The notes under the pieces: generated by a model
What the model saw: the letters and a program-made list of their open reading frames with translations, nothing else
Database searches by the model: none
Told to the model about the DNA's origin: nothing
In this document: positions 54,382-64,000 of the stretch, in pieces
How the letters are laid out: every line of letters begins with the position of its first letter
Position numbering within the stretch: position 1 is the first letter of the stretch
Source: Saturnia japonica
Lineage: Eukaryota > Arthropoda > Insecta > Lepidoptera > Saturniidae
Assembly (NCBI GenBank): GCA_033032175.1
Contig: CM065318.1
Span: 15,562,001 to 15,626,000 of the forward strand
Length of the DNA stretch: 64,000 bases
Direction: 5' to 3'
Translations under genes and position numbers: made by a program

Positions 54382-55350
54382 CATAGAGCATCACGGGCCA
54401 TCGGCGGACCGTAGGGGAGTAGCCATACGCAGGCTTTCCCCTCTGTCAAAGTGTAGGTCCACACGGTCCTACTCGTCTAATTAACTAGTTGCGACCGGAC
54501 TGTTTACTAGATTAAATCTAATTGCGCGGCTGAATCAACTTCCCGTGAAAATGCCGAATTGTTCAGTTGTTTGCTACAAAAAAAGATCTGCCACGTCAAA
54601 TTTGCGAAAATATGTCGTTACCTTAAGCCTACTATTTTATATACCTATTTAAGTAATTTTCATTGCGTTATTACTATTTACTTCTTCAAAAACTTAAAAT
54701 AATTACAATAATAATTATTGTATTATTTCGGATTTCTTTCTCAACACAGAGCACTCACACTCATACAAAATATGGATTAGTCGAGCGACTGATCCGATCC
54801 GAGTGTAGTTGCCGGGTTGTTAGATAGTTATTAATAAAAATGGCTTCCACAAATTAGTATTCATTCAATACTTTTCATTTGTTTTTTTTTTTTATCTTTA
54901 ATGTAAGCTTTATTTTAATACAGCTTATTATTAAAATTGCATTACTTAAATTAAATAATTATAGTACAATACTTACGAGTATTAATATATTATGTTAAAA
55001 ATACTAAGTTCGAACTTCGACCATATTATTTGTTTATTTATTGCCGGTTTCCTAAAGATTCGAATGTAAGGGATATATGGAAGAACTTCTGTAAACTGAT
55101 TTTACAATTCATAATTTAGAACTGGCAAGATTAATAATGGAAAAATATACTGATACAAGAATTTCATATTTAATAAAAAAAACTTCCCCTTGTTTTCTCA
55201 TTTCCCTAACCGATTTCTCTAATTTATCGATAATGTGTATCGACAGTTGGCGAAGATTTCCTTCACACAAAAACGACAGACAGTTTTGAATCGGGAAGAA
55301 ACGCTATGGCTACTCCCCTCTGGTCCGCCAGTAGCCCGTGTTGCTCTATG
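54382..55350 (+). mobile_element. P-element-like (THAP) transposon, internally deleted
   Basis: Left end CATAGAGCATCACGGGCC and right end, read inward on the minus strand, CATAGAGCAACACGGGCT. The inverted repeats continue through GGCGGACC, AGGGGAGTAGCCATA for about 47 bp with roughly six mismatches. The 8-bp flanking duplication and the CA start match the P superfamily. Inside, 169 bases from the left end, lies a start codon followed by a THAP-finger beginning. The 969-bp length leaves no room for a P transposase, so this is a deletion derivative. Confidence 0.7.
54551..54640 (+). pseudogene. N-terminus of a THAP-domain (P-type) transposase
   Basis: The frame from ATG at 54551 begins MPNCSVVCYKKRSATSNLRK. 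MP-x-C-x(3)-C followed by basic residues and a Tyr is the characteristic beginning of THAP C2CH fingers, which bind the ends of P elements. Most THAP proteins have four residues between the first two cysteines and here there are three, so one codon may be lost. The later Cys, His and AVPTIF-like parts are absent; the frame runs into AT-rich DNA and stops. It is therefore an exon remnant left by internal deletion. A host THAP gene is unlikely because the piece lies between long inverted repeats. Confidence 0.6.
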
Positions 55351-55358
55351 TTGACAGT
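55351..55358. repeat. Right 8-bp target duplication of P-like element
   Basis: TTGACAGT, partner of 54374-54381. Confidence 0.65.
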
Positions 55359-55359
55359 G

Positions 55360-56100
55360 CGGTTTCAGGGCCACTCGCGAACGCTTCTGTTGTGGAATGA
55401 ATTGTCTACTAAGGTTTTTCCAGGGGACTACAGTTTTACAGTTAGATCACTCTATAATTAAGCAAAATGTAAATTTTTACACTGCGGAAATAAATAGTTT
55501 TTGAGAAACTGAATTTCCAAAATCGCATTTTGTGTAAATCTGATAATACAATTAATTTCACTTATAAATAGTTGTTATAAAGTTCACTTTTGAAAGACAG
55601 ATAAATTTTTTCAGATTTTTTAAATTTAATTAATTTTCATTTTATTGTTAGTTTTTGAATGATTATTGTGTTGTTTACGATAAATAGGACCTACACTAAC
55701 GTTTTGTGCCATATTTTGTATTGACTGAGATATTTTCATTTCTCCGTTTTAGTGATAAAATAGTTTAGGTTATGTTTGAACTGTGATTATCACGCACGAG
55801 CCGAGCGAGCGTAGCGAAATCAAAGTACCAGACACAAATAATTATATTGTGAAAACTCATGCACAATTAACGTCAAAATTGGAAAAAAAAACTCAAAACT
55901 ATTTGTTTCTGCACTATTTCCTTCACAGGGGATAATAGAAGTAATCTTCTAACCCCCCCCCCCCAAACAGCATCAAATTTAGCGGTTGCGATTTTAAAGT
56001 GTAACCGTTTTTTTTTTATTTAACAGTTAATACACGGCTTAACAACACTTGTTTTGTGAAATTACTGTGTATTTCATAGTAAAATAAATTTCATCGCTTA
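55360..56100. other. AT-rich spacer with a C homopolymer
   Basis: A run of about 14 C near 55951-55964 in otherwise AT-rich DNA; no gene recognised. Confidence 0.4.
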
Positions 56101-56114
56101 AATTTTTAAAAGTC

Positions 56115-56380
56115 CATCTCCATGCTAATGACGCCTAGGTAGCCGATAAAAGGCGCGCGTCTATCGTACGCTTATTGGACGAGTCAATAATGTACCGGAC
56201 CCGGGACGAATGGCGCTCTGAACTATTTGCAGTTATATGGACGGTAATAAACGTTGTCAAAGATAACGTTGGCTTGTACATCTCGCGTCTGGAGAGCGTG
56301 ATTTAGGTCTTTGTTCAACGCTCATTGGGACTGTTCTTTGACGCGAAGATGTCATTGGTATTTTCGGAGTGATTCGTTTG
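56115..56380. other. Unique moderate-GC block
   Basis: CCATGCTAATGACGCCTAGG (POU/homeodomain-like ATGCTAATGA), ACCGGACCCGGGACGAATGG and GGTAATAAACGTTG. No coding frame and no copies in the window. Possible enhancer, unproven. Confidence 0.25.
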
Positions 56381-56559
56381 TTTATTTCGGCGTAGTTACT
56401 TTTTAGTTTTTATATTGTGTAACTGGATGTCCTCTTATAGGAATGTAGCGATGACCTATCAAGGGTGATTTGGAGTGGCTGAACTATTCGGTGTTCTGAA
56501 TAAATGGCATGTTATATATGAGTGGATGATTAGCAATTTTAAAATAAATTTTCTATGGT

Positions 56560-56965
56560 GGCGGCTACGCACCGGCAGCTTCAGCTTGGGCAGACCTGCC
56601 ACACAAGATGGACTGACGAACTGGTGGAAATTGGAGGAACGCTCTGGATGCAATCAGCGCAAGACCAGCTGTTGTGGACATCGTTATGTGCAGCAGTAGA
56701 CGTTTTTCGGCTGAGATCACGAGAATGAAGATAAGGCTTTTGCTTGATATACCTGTTTTATTATTTATATTAGTATTAATTTAAATTATAATTTTTATTA
56801 GTAAGTAGTAGTTTTTCATACGTTGTAATAACTTACTTGTACTTTATTTTATTTTATCAATGTAGTGGGCGTTTATAATAGGTTCGCATATATGTATTAG
56901 ATTTAGAATGAATTGTAAAAATGGCTCAAATATAATATGCGCGCTGTTGGCGTTTCTTTAATAAA
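56560..56965 (+). mobile_element. RTE-like LINE C-terminal end and 3' UTR
   Basis: One frame reads HTRWTDELVEIGGTLWMQ followed by SAQDQLLWTSL. This is the C-terminal signature of RTE-type ORFs (RW-x-DD ... G-x-x-W-x-x-x-A-x-D-x-x-x-W-x-x-L). A 3' region to about 56965 contains GGTTCGCATATATGTATTAG and ends in an A/T-rich ATAAATAAATATA. 5'-truncated; no TSD found. Confidence 0.6.
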
Positions 56966-56969
56966 TAAA

Positions 56970-57655
56970 TATACATATTATTTGTTTTCTTTTGGATAAT
57001 TGTCGTCCGAATCTGTTACTAGCTTCTAGGTACTTTTATAGGAACCAGGTATACTCCCGTGTTAAATTTATTCAACAAATTCTATTCCGTGAAGCTAATT
57101 GTTGTTCTCGCTTCTAATATTTGCATAAATACAGATTATCAGATTGATGTTCATGGTTACAGCTTCTCCCCTAAGGGTTGTGGCGTGAAGTTATGTTAGC
57201 ATATAACTTTTTTTTAAATAAATAAGTTAGAAAATGCAACAAATAAAACATATCCGACTAGCATTAATAAAGATTGAAAATCTCTTGAATGTTGTAATCG
57301 ATAAATATAGTTAGGTACTATATTCGATATCTATAGTATTACCTATTGATATCCTACACATACATAAATACGTACAAACAATATTTAACAGGAGCGGACA
57401 ACATAGTAAGGTCTTTGTTTCTCCCGAAGCCATTAACCCTCTAAATTCATTAGGTCCGGCTGGGATAGATTGCTTTTCGGAAAAACCGTATCTTCGGTAG
57501 CAACAAAATATTTCTTATTCGCTCGTGAAGGGGAGAATTAATTTTTGTTTTTATGTTTGGTTTTATTTTAACCAGAAAAATACAGTGTATTTTAAGTTAA
57601 ATACAATTTGATTTCTTTACAATTTAAATTATTATTTTTTATTTTAATAGTAGCA
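56970..57655. other. AT-rich spacer, nothing recognised
   Basis: No gene or partner repeat seen. Confidence 0.3.
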
Positions 57656-57689
57656 CGATAAAGTGGCCGCATTATGCCTAATGTTAAGT

Positions 57690-57840
57690 ATAGTGGAATC
57701 CAAAAACAGCAGTGACCACGAACAGATCGGCAATCTATTGACGATTGTCGCTGTCATGCCAACCTGCAAGCCTCTCGGCTCTGGATTATATCCTGCTTGA
57801 TGTCGAAACGCGATAAAACAAAAGACCGTCACTGTACTTA
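57690..57840 (-). repeat. R9 repeat fragment
   Basis: AATCTATTGACGATTGTCGC and TGTCGAAACGCGATAAAAC match 34865-35010; orientation tentative. Confidence 0.35.
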
Positions 57841-58100
57841 TTGGGCTTATCATTATATGTGATATCAGTAGGTATATATGAGATGTATGGTACAGCGAAA
57901 TTTCTTTGGAGATTCTTCTCTACTTGGAAAAGTCTGACTGGTGGACTACCTCCACCATACAGGAGATCGCGGCTGAATAACCTTGTGTTTTGTTCTTGCG
58001 TTGAGTAGGATTTCCAGAACTCCTTGGGGCAGGTCAGGGAACCGCGCCAGTGGTACCTGTTGTATTACAAGCGTCCACAGACTACGTTATCTGCTTACCA

Positions 58101-58115
58101 TAAGGCGGGCCGTAT
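58101..58115. repeat. Left 15-bp target duplication
   Basis: TAAGGCGGGCCGTAT, identical to 58327-58341. Confidence 0.75.
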
Positions 58116-58326
58116 TTTTTTTTTTTTTTTTGACTGACTACACTGTTACCCTTAGGGGCCCTATCCTAAAACAGAGCCGCTGCGGCTTTTACATCTTCAC
58201 CGGACTTGGGGGCGAGCGCTTAGGGTACTCAGCCGCGAAAGTTTGTGACGACCCGCACGAGGGTGCCAGAGTGGCCGAACCTCGGCTCGGGCGGTCGTCG
58301 CGAATGCGAAAAAGTTGCGATCTAAC
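58116..58326 (-). mobile_element. Severely 5'-truncated jockey LINE inside SINE-3
   Basis: The minus strand ends in poly(A) (T run after 58115) and carries GGTGAAGATGTAAAAGCCGC, AAGCGCTCGCCCCC and CCGAGCCGAGGTTCGG, co-linear with the last 200 bases of 30165-31099. Exact 15-bp duplications border it. Confidence 0.75.
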
Positions 58327-58341
58327 TAAGGCGGGCCGTAT
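58327..58341. repeat. Right 15-bp target duplication
   Basis: TAAGGCGGGCCGTAT, partner of 58101-58115. Confidence 0.75.
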
Positions 58342-58361
58342 GCTTGATTACCGCCTTTGTT

Positions 58362-58700
58362 TAACCGACTTCAACAAAAGAAAAGGTTACTCAATTCGAA
58401 TGTATATTTTTTATGAATGTTCCGTCATAACTTCTTTGTTTATAAACGGATTTGGATGATTCTTTTTTTGTTGGATAGGAAATACCTCAAGGATACTCCG
58501 ATTATAATATTATTGGCATTACACCTTCAACTTCGAAGATACACTAAGGAACTCTTCAAAATCATTTAAGTATGTTGGTTTTCTTTTTTGTTAAAAATTG
58601 TTTTGTAGTATTAAACATCGGCTGTTTCCTGAACGCGACTCCCCTAAGCGTGCTACTGATTCCTACACTTGGTGTATGGTGGTCGCGATCACACAATTGT
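58362..58700 (+). repeat. ACCGACTTCAA repeat family, copy 5 (longest)
   Basis: TTAACCGACTTCAACAAAAG, CATAACTTCTTTGTTTATAA, CAACTTCGAAGATACAC, GTTGGTTTTCTTTTTTG and TGGTGTATGGTGGTCGCGAT. The last word also occurs near 6362 and 6767, so fragments of this family lie there too. Confidence 0.55.
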
Positions 58701-58864
58701 AGTTTACTACCACGCAGTAGATGTTTTATGTCGTTTTTCCGTGGATATGATAACACAAGTTTCATATTGTACAAGGATTTTTGTATATTCAAATAATTCT
58801 TATACTAAAACATAAATACAAACCGTGTGTTTATTAATATCAAGGAAAATATTTAAGAGGAAAC

Positions 58865-58985
58865 TGTATGGTACGAAGCGGCGCGCGCGGCCGAGGGAAC
58901 ATTTTTCAGTGTAACAAAGCGAATATTGGAGAGGCTTCACAAAGGCCAAGCGATGTGCGCAGCAACGATAGTGAAGTGCTTATAA
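58865..58985. other. GC-rich unique block
   Basis: GTACGAAGCGGCGCGCGCGG then TTTTTCAGTGTAACAAAGCG and AAAGGCCAAGCGATGTGCGC. TCAGTG and AACAAAG (Sox-like) words are present. No coding frame. Confidence 0.25.
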
Positions 58986-58999
58986 TATTATTACATCTT

Positions 59000-59490
59000 T
59001 TAATATATTTATTATCGATATATTTTTATAATCGACCGTGAATGTGGTTGTAAAAATGAACAGAAAAATTCATACAAAATAGTAATTAGTACACGTCCAG
59101 ACTTCACTTTATTTTATTATAAAATTATAATTCTATATTTTATAAATACATACTTATAATTGGCGCCGGTAATGAGTTCGCATATCTGTACTCGATTTTA
59201 TATAAAAATAAACACTCCCTCATATTTTTACACGCTTCAAATTTATTATATGTACTTACTTAGAGTATTACTACTACACGTGACAGCTCACGCACACAGC
59301 GAAATTTGATACTAGTAAGCGGATAAATTATAATGGTAGTGAAACAGCGTCATTAAAAAAATAAAAGATTATTCTACGTTTAATTAGAACTTAAATGAAA
59401 TTTCTAGAAAAAATGTATTTAAGTACTGAAGTAAAGTACAGGTAAAGTATTTACCTACCTCTATTATTATTATAATCATGAAGAAGAATT
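59000..59490. other. AT-rich spacer, nothing firm
   Basis: AGTTCGCATATCTGTACTCG near 59175 faintly resembles the RTE 3' UTR at 56880. Too weak to call. Confidence 0.2.
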
Positions 59491-59494
59491 ATAA

Positions 59495-59632
59495 CTCCAG
59501 TGAAAGTCCCGCCAAAATCGGTCCAACCGTTTCTGAGATTATCTGGAACAAACAGACAGACAAAATATTTTAAAATGGAGCTTTTGTTTTAGGTATGTAT
59601 ACTTTCAAATGCATTTAGTCAAAAGCCCGCGA
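59495..59632 (-). mobile_element. Helitron-like family A fragment, inverted
   Basis: CCAGTGAAAGTCCCGCC, AAATCGGTCCAACCGTTTC and GAACAAACAGACAGACA are the reverse complement of the family A centre. Confidence 0.6.
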
Positions 59633-59647
59633 TTTCGATGGCGTTAA

Positions 59648-59745
59648 TCTATACAATTAGTAAATTTGAAGTGTCTGTTTGTAATGTCAAAATGACAGAT
59701 TTTTACTAAATGCTACTTACTATATTCCTATAAAATAAAATTTTT
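59648..59745 (+). mobile_element. Helitron-like family A, 5' fragment
   Basis: A|TCTATACAATTAGTAAAT, then GAAGTGTCTGTTTGTAATGT. Lies 15 bases from the inverted fragment to its left. Confidence 0.6.
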
Positions 59746-60354
59746 GAGTAGTAATTTTTTTTATCAAAATCTGTCCAGTACCTATCTAATACCTAGTTTT
59801 TGTCTGATACGCGCACAACGCCAAAACTATATTTCTATTATTAATAGTAATATAGTTTTTTTTTATTTTCTAAATTTTGAACATTTCATCGAATCTTTCT
59901 CAGCACTAATACTGACTCAGCTCCCTTACCAAGGGTCCCATACTTACATACATAGGAGTAATTGTTTGCGAGCACATTTTTCTTTGAGGTTACTCTGTAT
60001 TAAGTGCTTAAAGTTAAATAAGACGCAACGGACTGCACCGACAAACGTGTACGATATCAAACGAGGCTTTAATTGTACCACAGATTATAACGTATTTGGT
60101 AAGCGAGCGAAGTCAAAGGTTTACTAGTAATTATAAACGAGAGTTTGTTGGTAAATTATACTATTACCAATTGGAGTATTTATTAAAATAAAATTAGTTA
60201 ATTACCTAAATGGAAGCGGTAGGGAAAACTTGCTTAATTCGAACCCCTTATGAACAAAGAAAAAACATTAAATCCGAATTTAGAGAACTTTTAAAAAGTG
60301 GTTTCGAACACTTTATGTGTTGATAATAATATTTTAGAACAAGTATAGCTGTAC

Positions 60355-60730
60355 AATTGTTAAAATTGAAGTGATTGTTTAGTTCTTTTACTAAATTCAT
60401 ACGAGAGTAGATATATATGACACGTATAACAGAAACCCATTTTTAAATTTTTTTCTCTATCTGTCTATTTGTTCCGGGTAATCTTCGAAACGGCTGGACT
60501 GATTTTGACAGGACTTTTACTGGTAGATAGCTTATTTTATAGGGAGTAGCTTAGGATGCTTTTATTTTATAAAAATGATTAGAGTTCCTCGCAAATAAAA
60601 ATCTATTCGGAAAACAATTGGTCATGGAGAATCATTTACCGATTGCTTAAATGACTTATGCTGAGTAAACCATAAGAGATATAGCAAATTAATGTACTAC
60701 ATAATTGTAGACATTTAAAAAACCTAAAAA
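60355..60730 (+). mobile_element. Helitron-like family A, 3'-truncated
   Basis: Follows family A from TACAATTGTTAAAATTGAAG to ACATAATTGTAGACATTTAA, then stops where an inverted copy begins. The CTAGT end is missing. Confidence 0.6.
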
Positions 60731-60874
60731 AAGCGCCCCAAAATCGTCGTTTTCCGAATTGATTTTAACCTGCGCGGAAATCTAATTAATTTTCTAAAAT
60801 AAAAGTAGCCTATGCAAAAAGCGGTTATTTTGTTATTACAGACAAACACTTCAATTTTATTTATTTGTATGAGA
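60731..60874 (-). mobile_element. Helitron-like family A, inverted and internally deleted
   Basis: AAGCGCCCCAAAATCGTCG, TTTTCCGAATTGATTTT and CTTCAATTTTATTTATTTGT are the reverse complement of family A. The middle third is absent, and it joins the previous copy tail to tail. Confidence 0.6.
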
Positions 60875-61160
60875 TTAAAACATATCGACAGCTGTTTTAA
60901 ATACAAGTCAATATAATTTTAATATTTGTTTGTACAAGATTTCTAACAGTTGTTAGTCTAATCTCTTGCTCGTTAATAAAAGTCCAGTTTCACATAGTAA
61001 AATATCCTCATAATCCCAAACCGAGGAGCGCTCTACCATACCCCAATGTAAATATTTATACTACGTCATGTGTTTGCTGTGATTTTGTTAGATTAATGTT
61101 CCCGTGATGAGCTAATGATTAATGTTTAGTAATTATAAAAGATTATTACTATAATGACCA

Positions 61161-61706
61161 ACTAGTTGTGCTCCCGCGGACGACAGAATTTTGTTGATCG
61201 AGCATAGGCGCTCCCACACATTGTTATATTAAAGACAAACATGCTTATAGTGGGTGATCCTTTGGAGATAGACATATACTCTCGTTGACTTTTTTGTAGG
61301 CTTTTTTAAGATCTATAATTATGTTATACATTAATTTGATATATCTCGTACTGTTTACTCAGCGTAAGTAATTTAAGCGCCCGAATTGAGTGAGCCACTA
61401 CTATTTTCGTATTATTTTATTGTATTTGCGCGGAACATGAATTATTTTTCTTAAATAAATTTAGCCTAAGTTACTCCTTATAACATCAGCTATGTGCCCG
61501 TAAAAGTCCTGTCCAAATTCAGCCCAATAGTTTCGGAGATTAGCCGGAACAAACAGACAGACACACAGAATTTTTTTTTAAAAATAGTTATTTTTTAATA
61601 TAAGTTAGTATCTATCTACCTTACCTTTAAGCTTGCATATACATTTAAGAAAAAGCTGTTATTTTGACGTTACAAACGGACACTTCGATTTAATTAAATT
61701 TATAGA
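61161..61706 (-). mobile_element. Helitron-like family A, full-length with A/T target
   Basis: On the minus strand it starts A|TCTATAAATTTAATTAAAT and ends CCGCGGGAGCACAA|CTAGT followed by T. The A-T flanks without duplication fit the Helitron target. About 545 bp with the family landmarks, plus about 50 extra bases near 61200-61250. Confidence 0.7.
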
Positions 61707-61932
61707 TTTCGAATATATGAACCCTGTATTAGTGTAATGAAAATCATGTTACTGGCGAACAAACTGATATTTTATAAATCTAAGTAACTTATGAAGGTCA
61801 CTAAATGACAACACGGTATCGTTATGTATAATTATCTACTTAAGTACTTTGTGATAGGTACTTTACATAAGAGCTTTATGTCATTAACAACATATACACT
61901 CAAACTCGTTCGTCATTGTATTTATTATATAC

Positions 61933-62617
61933 ATTAGCGACCCGCTCCGGCTTCGCACGGGTGCAATTTTATTTACTAATGCACTGTCATTTATGTTTAA
62001 AAATCATCTCCGATTCGATTTACAGTTTATCGCTTAAGTATTGATAGTTAATTATCGTAAACAGGTGGCAACAGCGTACCTAACGTTTAACCGTTTCGCT
62101 GCGAGTAATTTTTTTGGTTGCACGAAATTTTCAATCTGTGTTATCTTCTACGGTATTCATTGAAATGATATAATGTACAGCGTAATTTTAATCTACATTA
62201 AATTCCTAAGATAAATAATATACTTTTGTGGTTATGTATTAATATTAATTGGAGTAAATAGCTTCTCAAATAACGTAATATTATTAAGTATATTTAAAAA
62301 ATAAAAATTATTACTGTGAGTTAACTTTAGGAGATAGACAGACATATTATGCCATCGCGGATTTTACTTTAGGCTTTTTGAAGAATTAAAATTCTTTGGT
62401 ACATTAATTTGATGGGTTTAGACAGCGTAAGCCACGACTTGATTACAAAACATTGAATTTTCTTATACAAAAACAGAATTAGAATGTATTTTAACCTTCC
62501 CAAAAAAATCTCTAGATAACAGTGAAAACCGAATGAAAATCCGTTTCGTGTTTTAGAAGAATTACATAAGCGGAGATACAGACTGACAGACGCGGATAGT
62601 GACTTTATTTTATACCT
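61933..62617 (-). mobile_element. Helitron-like family C, copy 2
   Basis: The minus-strand 3' end reads CCCGTGCGAAGCCGGAGCGG then GTCGCTAA, the same type as family E. The body matches 12450-13050. The final CTAGT is mutated. Confidence 0.6.
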
Positions 62618-62624
62618 ACTTACT

Positions 62625-63640
62625 ACTTGAGATTTTACAAATATTTATAAAGAATTTACGAAGGTAAATAAATGACTGCACAGTATCGTTATAATAATTA
62701 TGTACAAATAAAAGTATAGATCATATTATACACAAACTCGTTCGTCGTTGTCGCATTGTTTTCATGCGACTTAAGGGAGATGAGTTTTATCTAAAGAATT
62801 TTAAATACTTCACAAGATTTCCGAAATGATAATTTCTTCCAGCAACAGCCGTGCTAAAAGTGTTTTTGCGGAGTCCTGTGGCTTTGAAGCGAAGTTCCTT
62901 CCGAAACAATATCAACCTGAAGGAAAGTTGGTAAAACAAAAACCTTGTACCTCGCATTAGAAGGAAATGATTTGATCTATTTATTTATTTATTCAGCACT
63001 GACAACAGTCATTCATTAAAAAATATATAAAAAGCAGCAAATCAATCTCATCCATCATCTGCAATATCATCATCCATAAAATAAAAAATAAAAAATGGTT
63101 AAAATTAAATTTACCTACCTATTAAATTGTCCAGTTAACTCATGACCTATATTTGACATCGCCCAGATAACACACGTATAAAATTTACATAAGTACGACA
63201 CTTATGATGTGAATCTGATATCAAACTAGGTAATGTATTCATCCCCTTTTTCTTCATCTCAGTCGTACACTTCTGGTGAAGTGGTCGTGGTCATTGATCG
63301 TCCGATAGGGTGATTGCGGCTTTTGCTCGACTTCTCCATCCTATTCAAATATTTAGTAGGTATTTGAAAAGAATTTCGTCGAAGAAAAAATTTGAAAATC
63401 GCTGACTTAAAGCATTAAAATATAGGTAGGTAGATTATTATAAGTACCTACAATAAAATGTGATAGTCATATTTGGTGAGCGGAACGCAAGTATTTAGGT
63501 AAATATTGTTTCTTTAGAGAATGTACCTACTAGCACAAGCTACACATATAGACCGAGTCGCGAACACCATGCATTGGGAAAAGGCCGCTATATAATGATT
63601 CGTTTATGCACGCCGCGTTCCAGGATCAACCGATGCATGT
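62625..63640. other. AT-rich spacer, nothing firm
   Basis: A TTTATTTATTTATTC run near 62980 may be the inverted tail of a LINE. No coding or repeat partner is identified. Confidence 0.25.
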
Positions 63641-63649
63641 GTCATGTCA

Positions 63650-63760
63650 TGTCCAGTTTATATGCAGACATAACAGCGGCGCGGCGCGGCGTCTGGCGGT
63701 GGATTATTGATATGTTTTTGGATTGTACTGAACTGTAGAAAACTTACCATGCTATGACAA
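63650..63760 (+). repeat. R9 repeat fragment
   Basis: AGACATAACAGCGGCGCGGC, GGCGGTGGATTATTGATATG and TTGGATTGTACTGAACTG match the R9 words. Confidence 0.35.
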
Positions 63761-64000
63761 AGAAAAAAAAAACATAATGTTCGATAGAATATGGAGTTGT
63801 TTTCAATTGTTTTATTTTAAAGCGATTGATCGGTTTACGAGCTGTAAAACAACTGTTATAAAAATGACGATTTTTCCGTTTTACTCGCCGCTCGCCTGCG
63901 CTGATCGATTGACAAAACAAGCAGTATAGCCCTGGCATTTGTGCTAAGCGGGTGTCTTATAAGTAATTCAGAATCTGAAACCTTGTGTTACTTAGATATA

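Larger units (their letters stand above)
57880..58360 (+). repeat. SINE-3 copy c, split by a LINE
   Basis: GAGATCGCGGCTGAATAACC, GGTACCTGTTGTATTACAAG and CCATAAGGCGGGCCGTAT are SINE-3. After the LINE the sequence resumes with TAAGGCGGGCCGTATGCTTG. Confidence 0.6.

Noticed and set aside
57983..58459. 158-codon open frame
   Set aside because: Runs across SINE-3, a nested LINE and an ACCGACTT repeat; cannot be a real exon.

Overview
This window looks like a gene-poor stretch of a lepidopteran (moth or butterfly) nuclear genome. The evidence is the AT-rich background, the absence of operons or dense coding, and a dense mix of repeat types typical of Lepidoptera: Helitron-like elements ending in CTAGT, several tRNA-derived SINEs, TA-flanked MITEs and 5'-truncated jockey, RTE and CR1-like LINEs. 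I recognise no complete host protein-coding gene. Almost every long open frame is transposon-derived or a chance frame in AT-rich DNA. Family labels such as SINE-1, M1 or R5 are local names defined here by comparing copies inside the window, not database names.

Layout. 1-9 kb: a pogo/Tigger-like transposase tail at the left edge, a Helitron-like copy, a GC-rich minisatellite and SINE pieces. 9.7-14.5 kb: a possible secretory first exon, an RTE-like reverse-transcriptase relic, and a MITE and Helitrons. 15-26.6 kb: a MITE interrupted by another repeat, four Helitron-A copies, SINEs, a repeat with a filled and an empty counterpart, a possible mitochondrial-presequence exon, and MITE pairs. 27-33 kb: a decayed Ty1/copia pol, a jockey LINE bounded by a 16-bp target duplication, and an inverted pair of Helitron-B copies. 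34-45 kb: SINEs, MITE, Helitrons and a CR1-like LINE 3' end. 46.7-50.3 kb: the best-preserved element, a 3.6-kb hAT transposon with terminal inverted repeats, an exact 8-bp target duplication, a 5'UTR intron and a transposase frame broken once. 53-58.4 kb: a LINE nested in a Helitron, a P-element-like THAP transposon relic with long TIRs and an 8-bp duplication, an RTE LINE tail, and a LINE inserted into a SINE with a 15-bp duplication. 59-62.6 kb: rearranged Helitron copies.

Between repeats lie short, less AT-rich stretches with no match to other parts of the window. They could be conserved regulatory DNA of a distant gene, but sequence alone cannot show that. The most interesting items are the P-like element (54382-55350), the nearly intact hAT (46687-50321), the two candidate first exons (9730 and 24866 starts), and the nested insertions that give relative ages.
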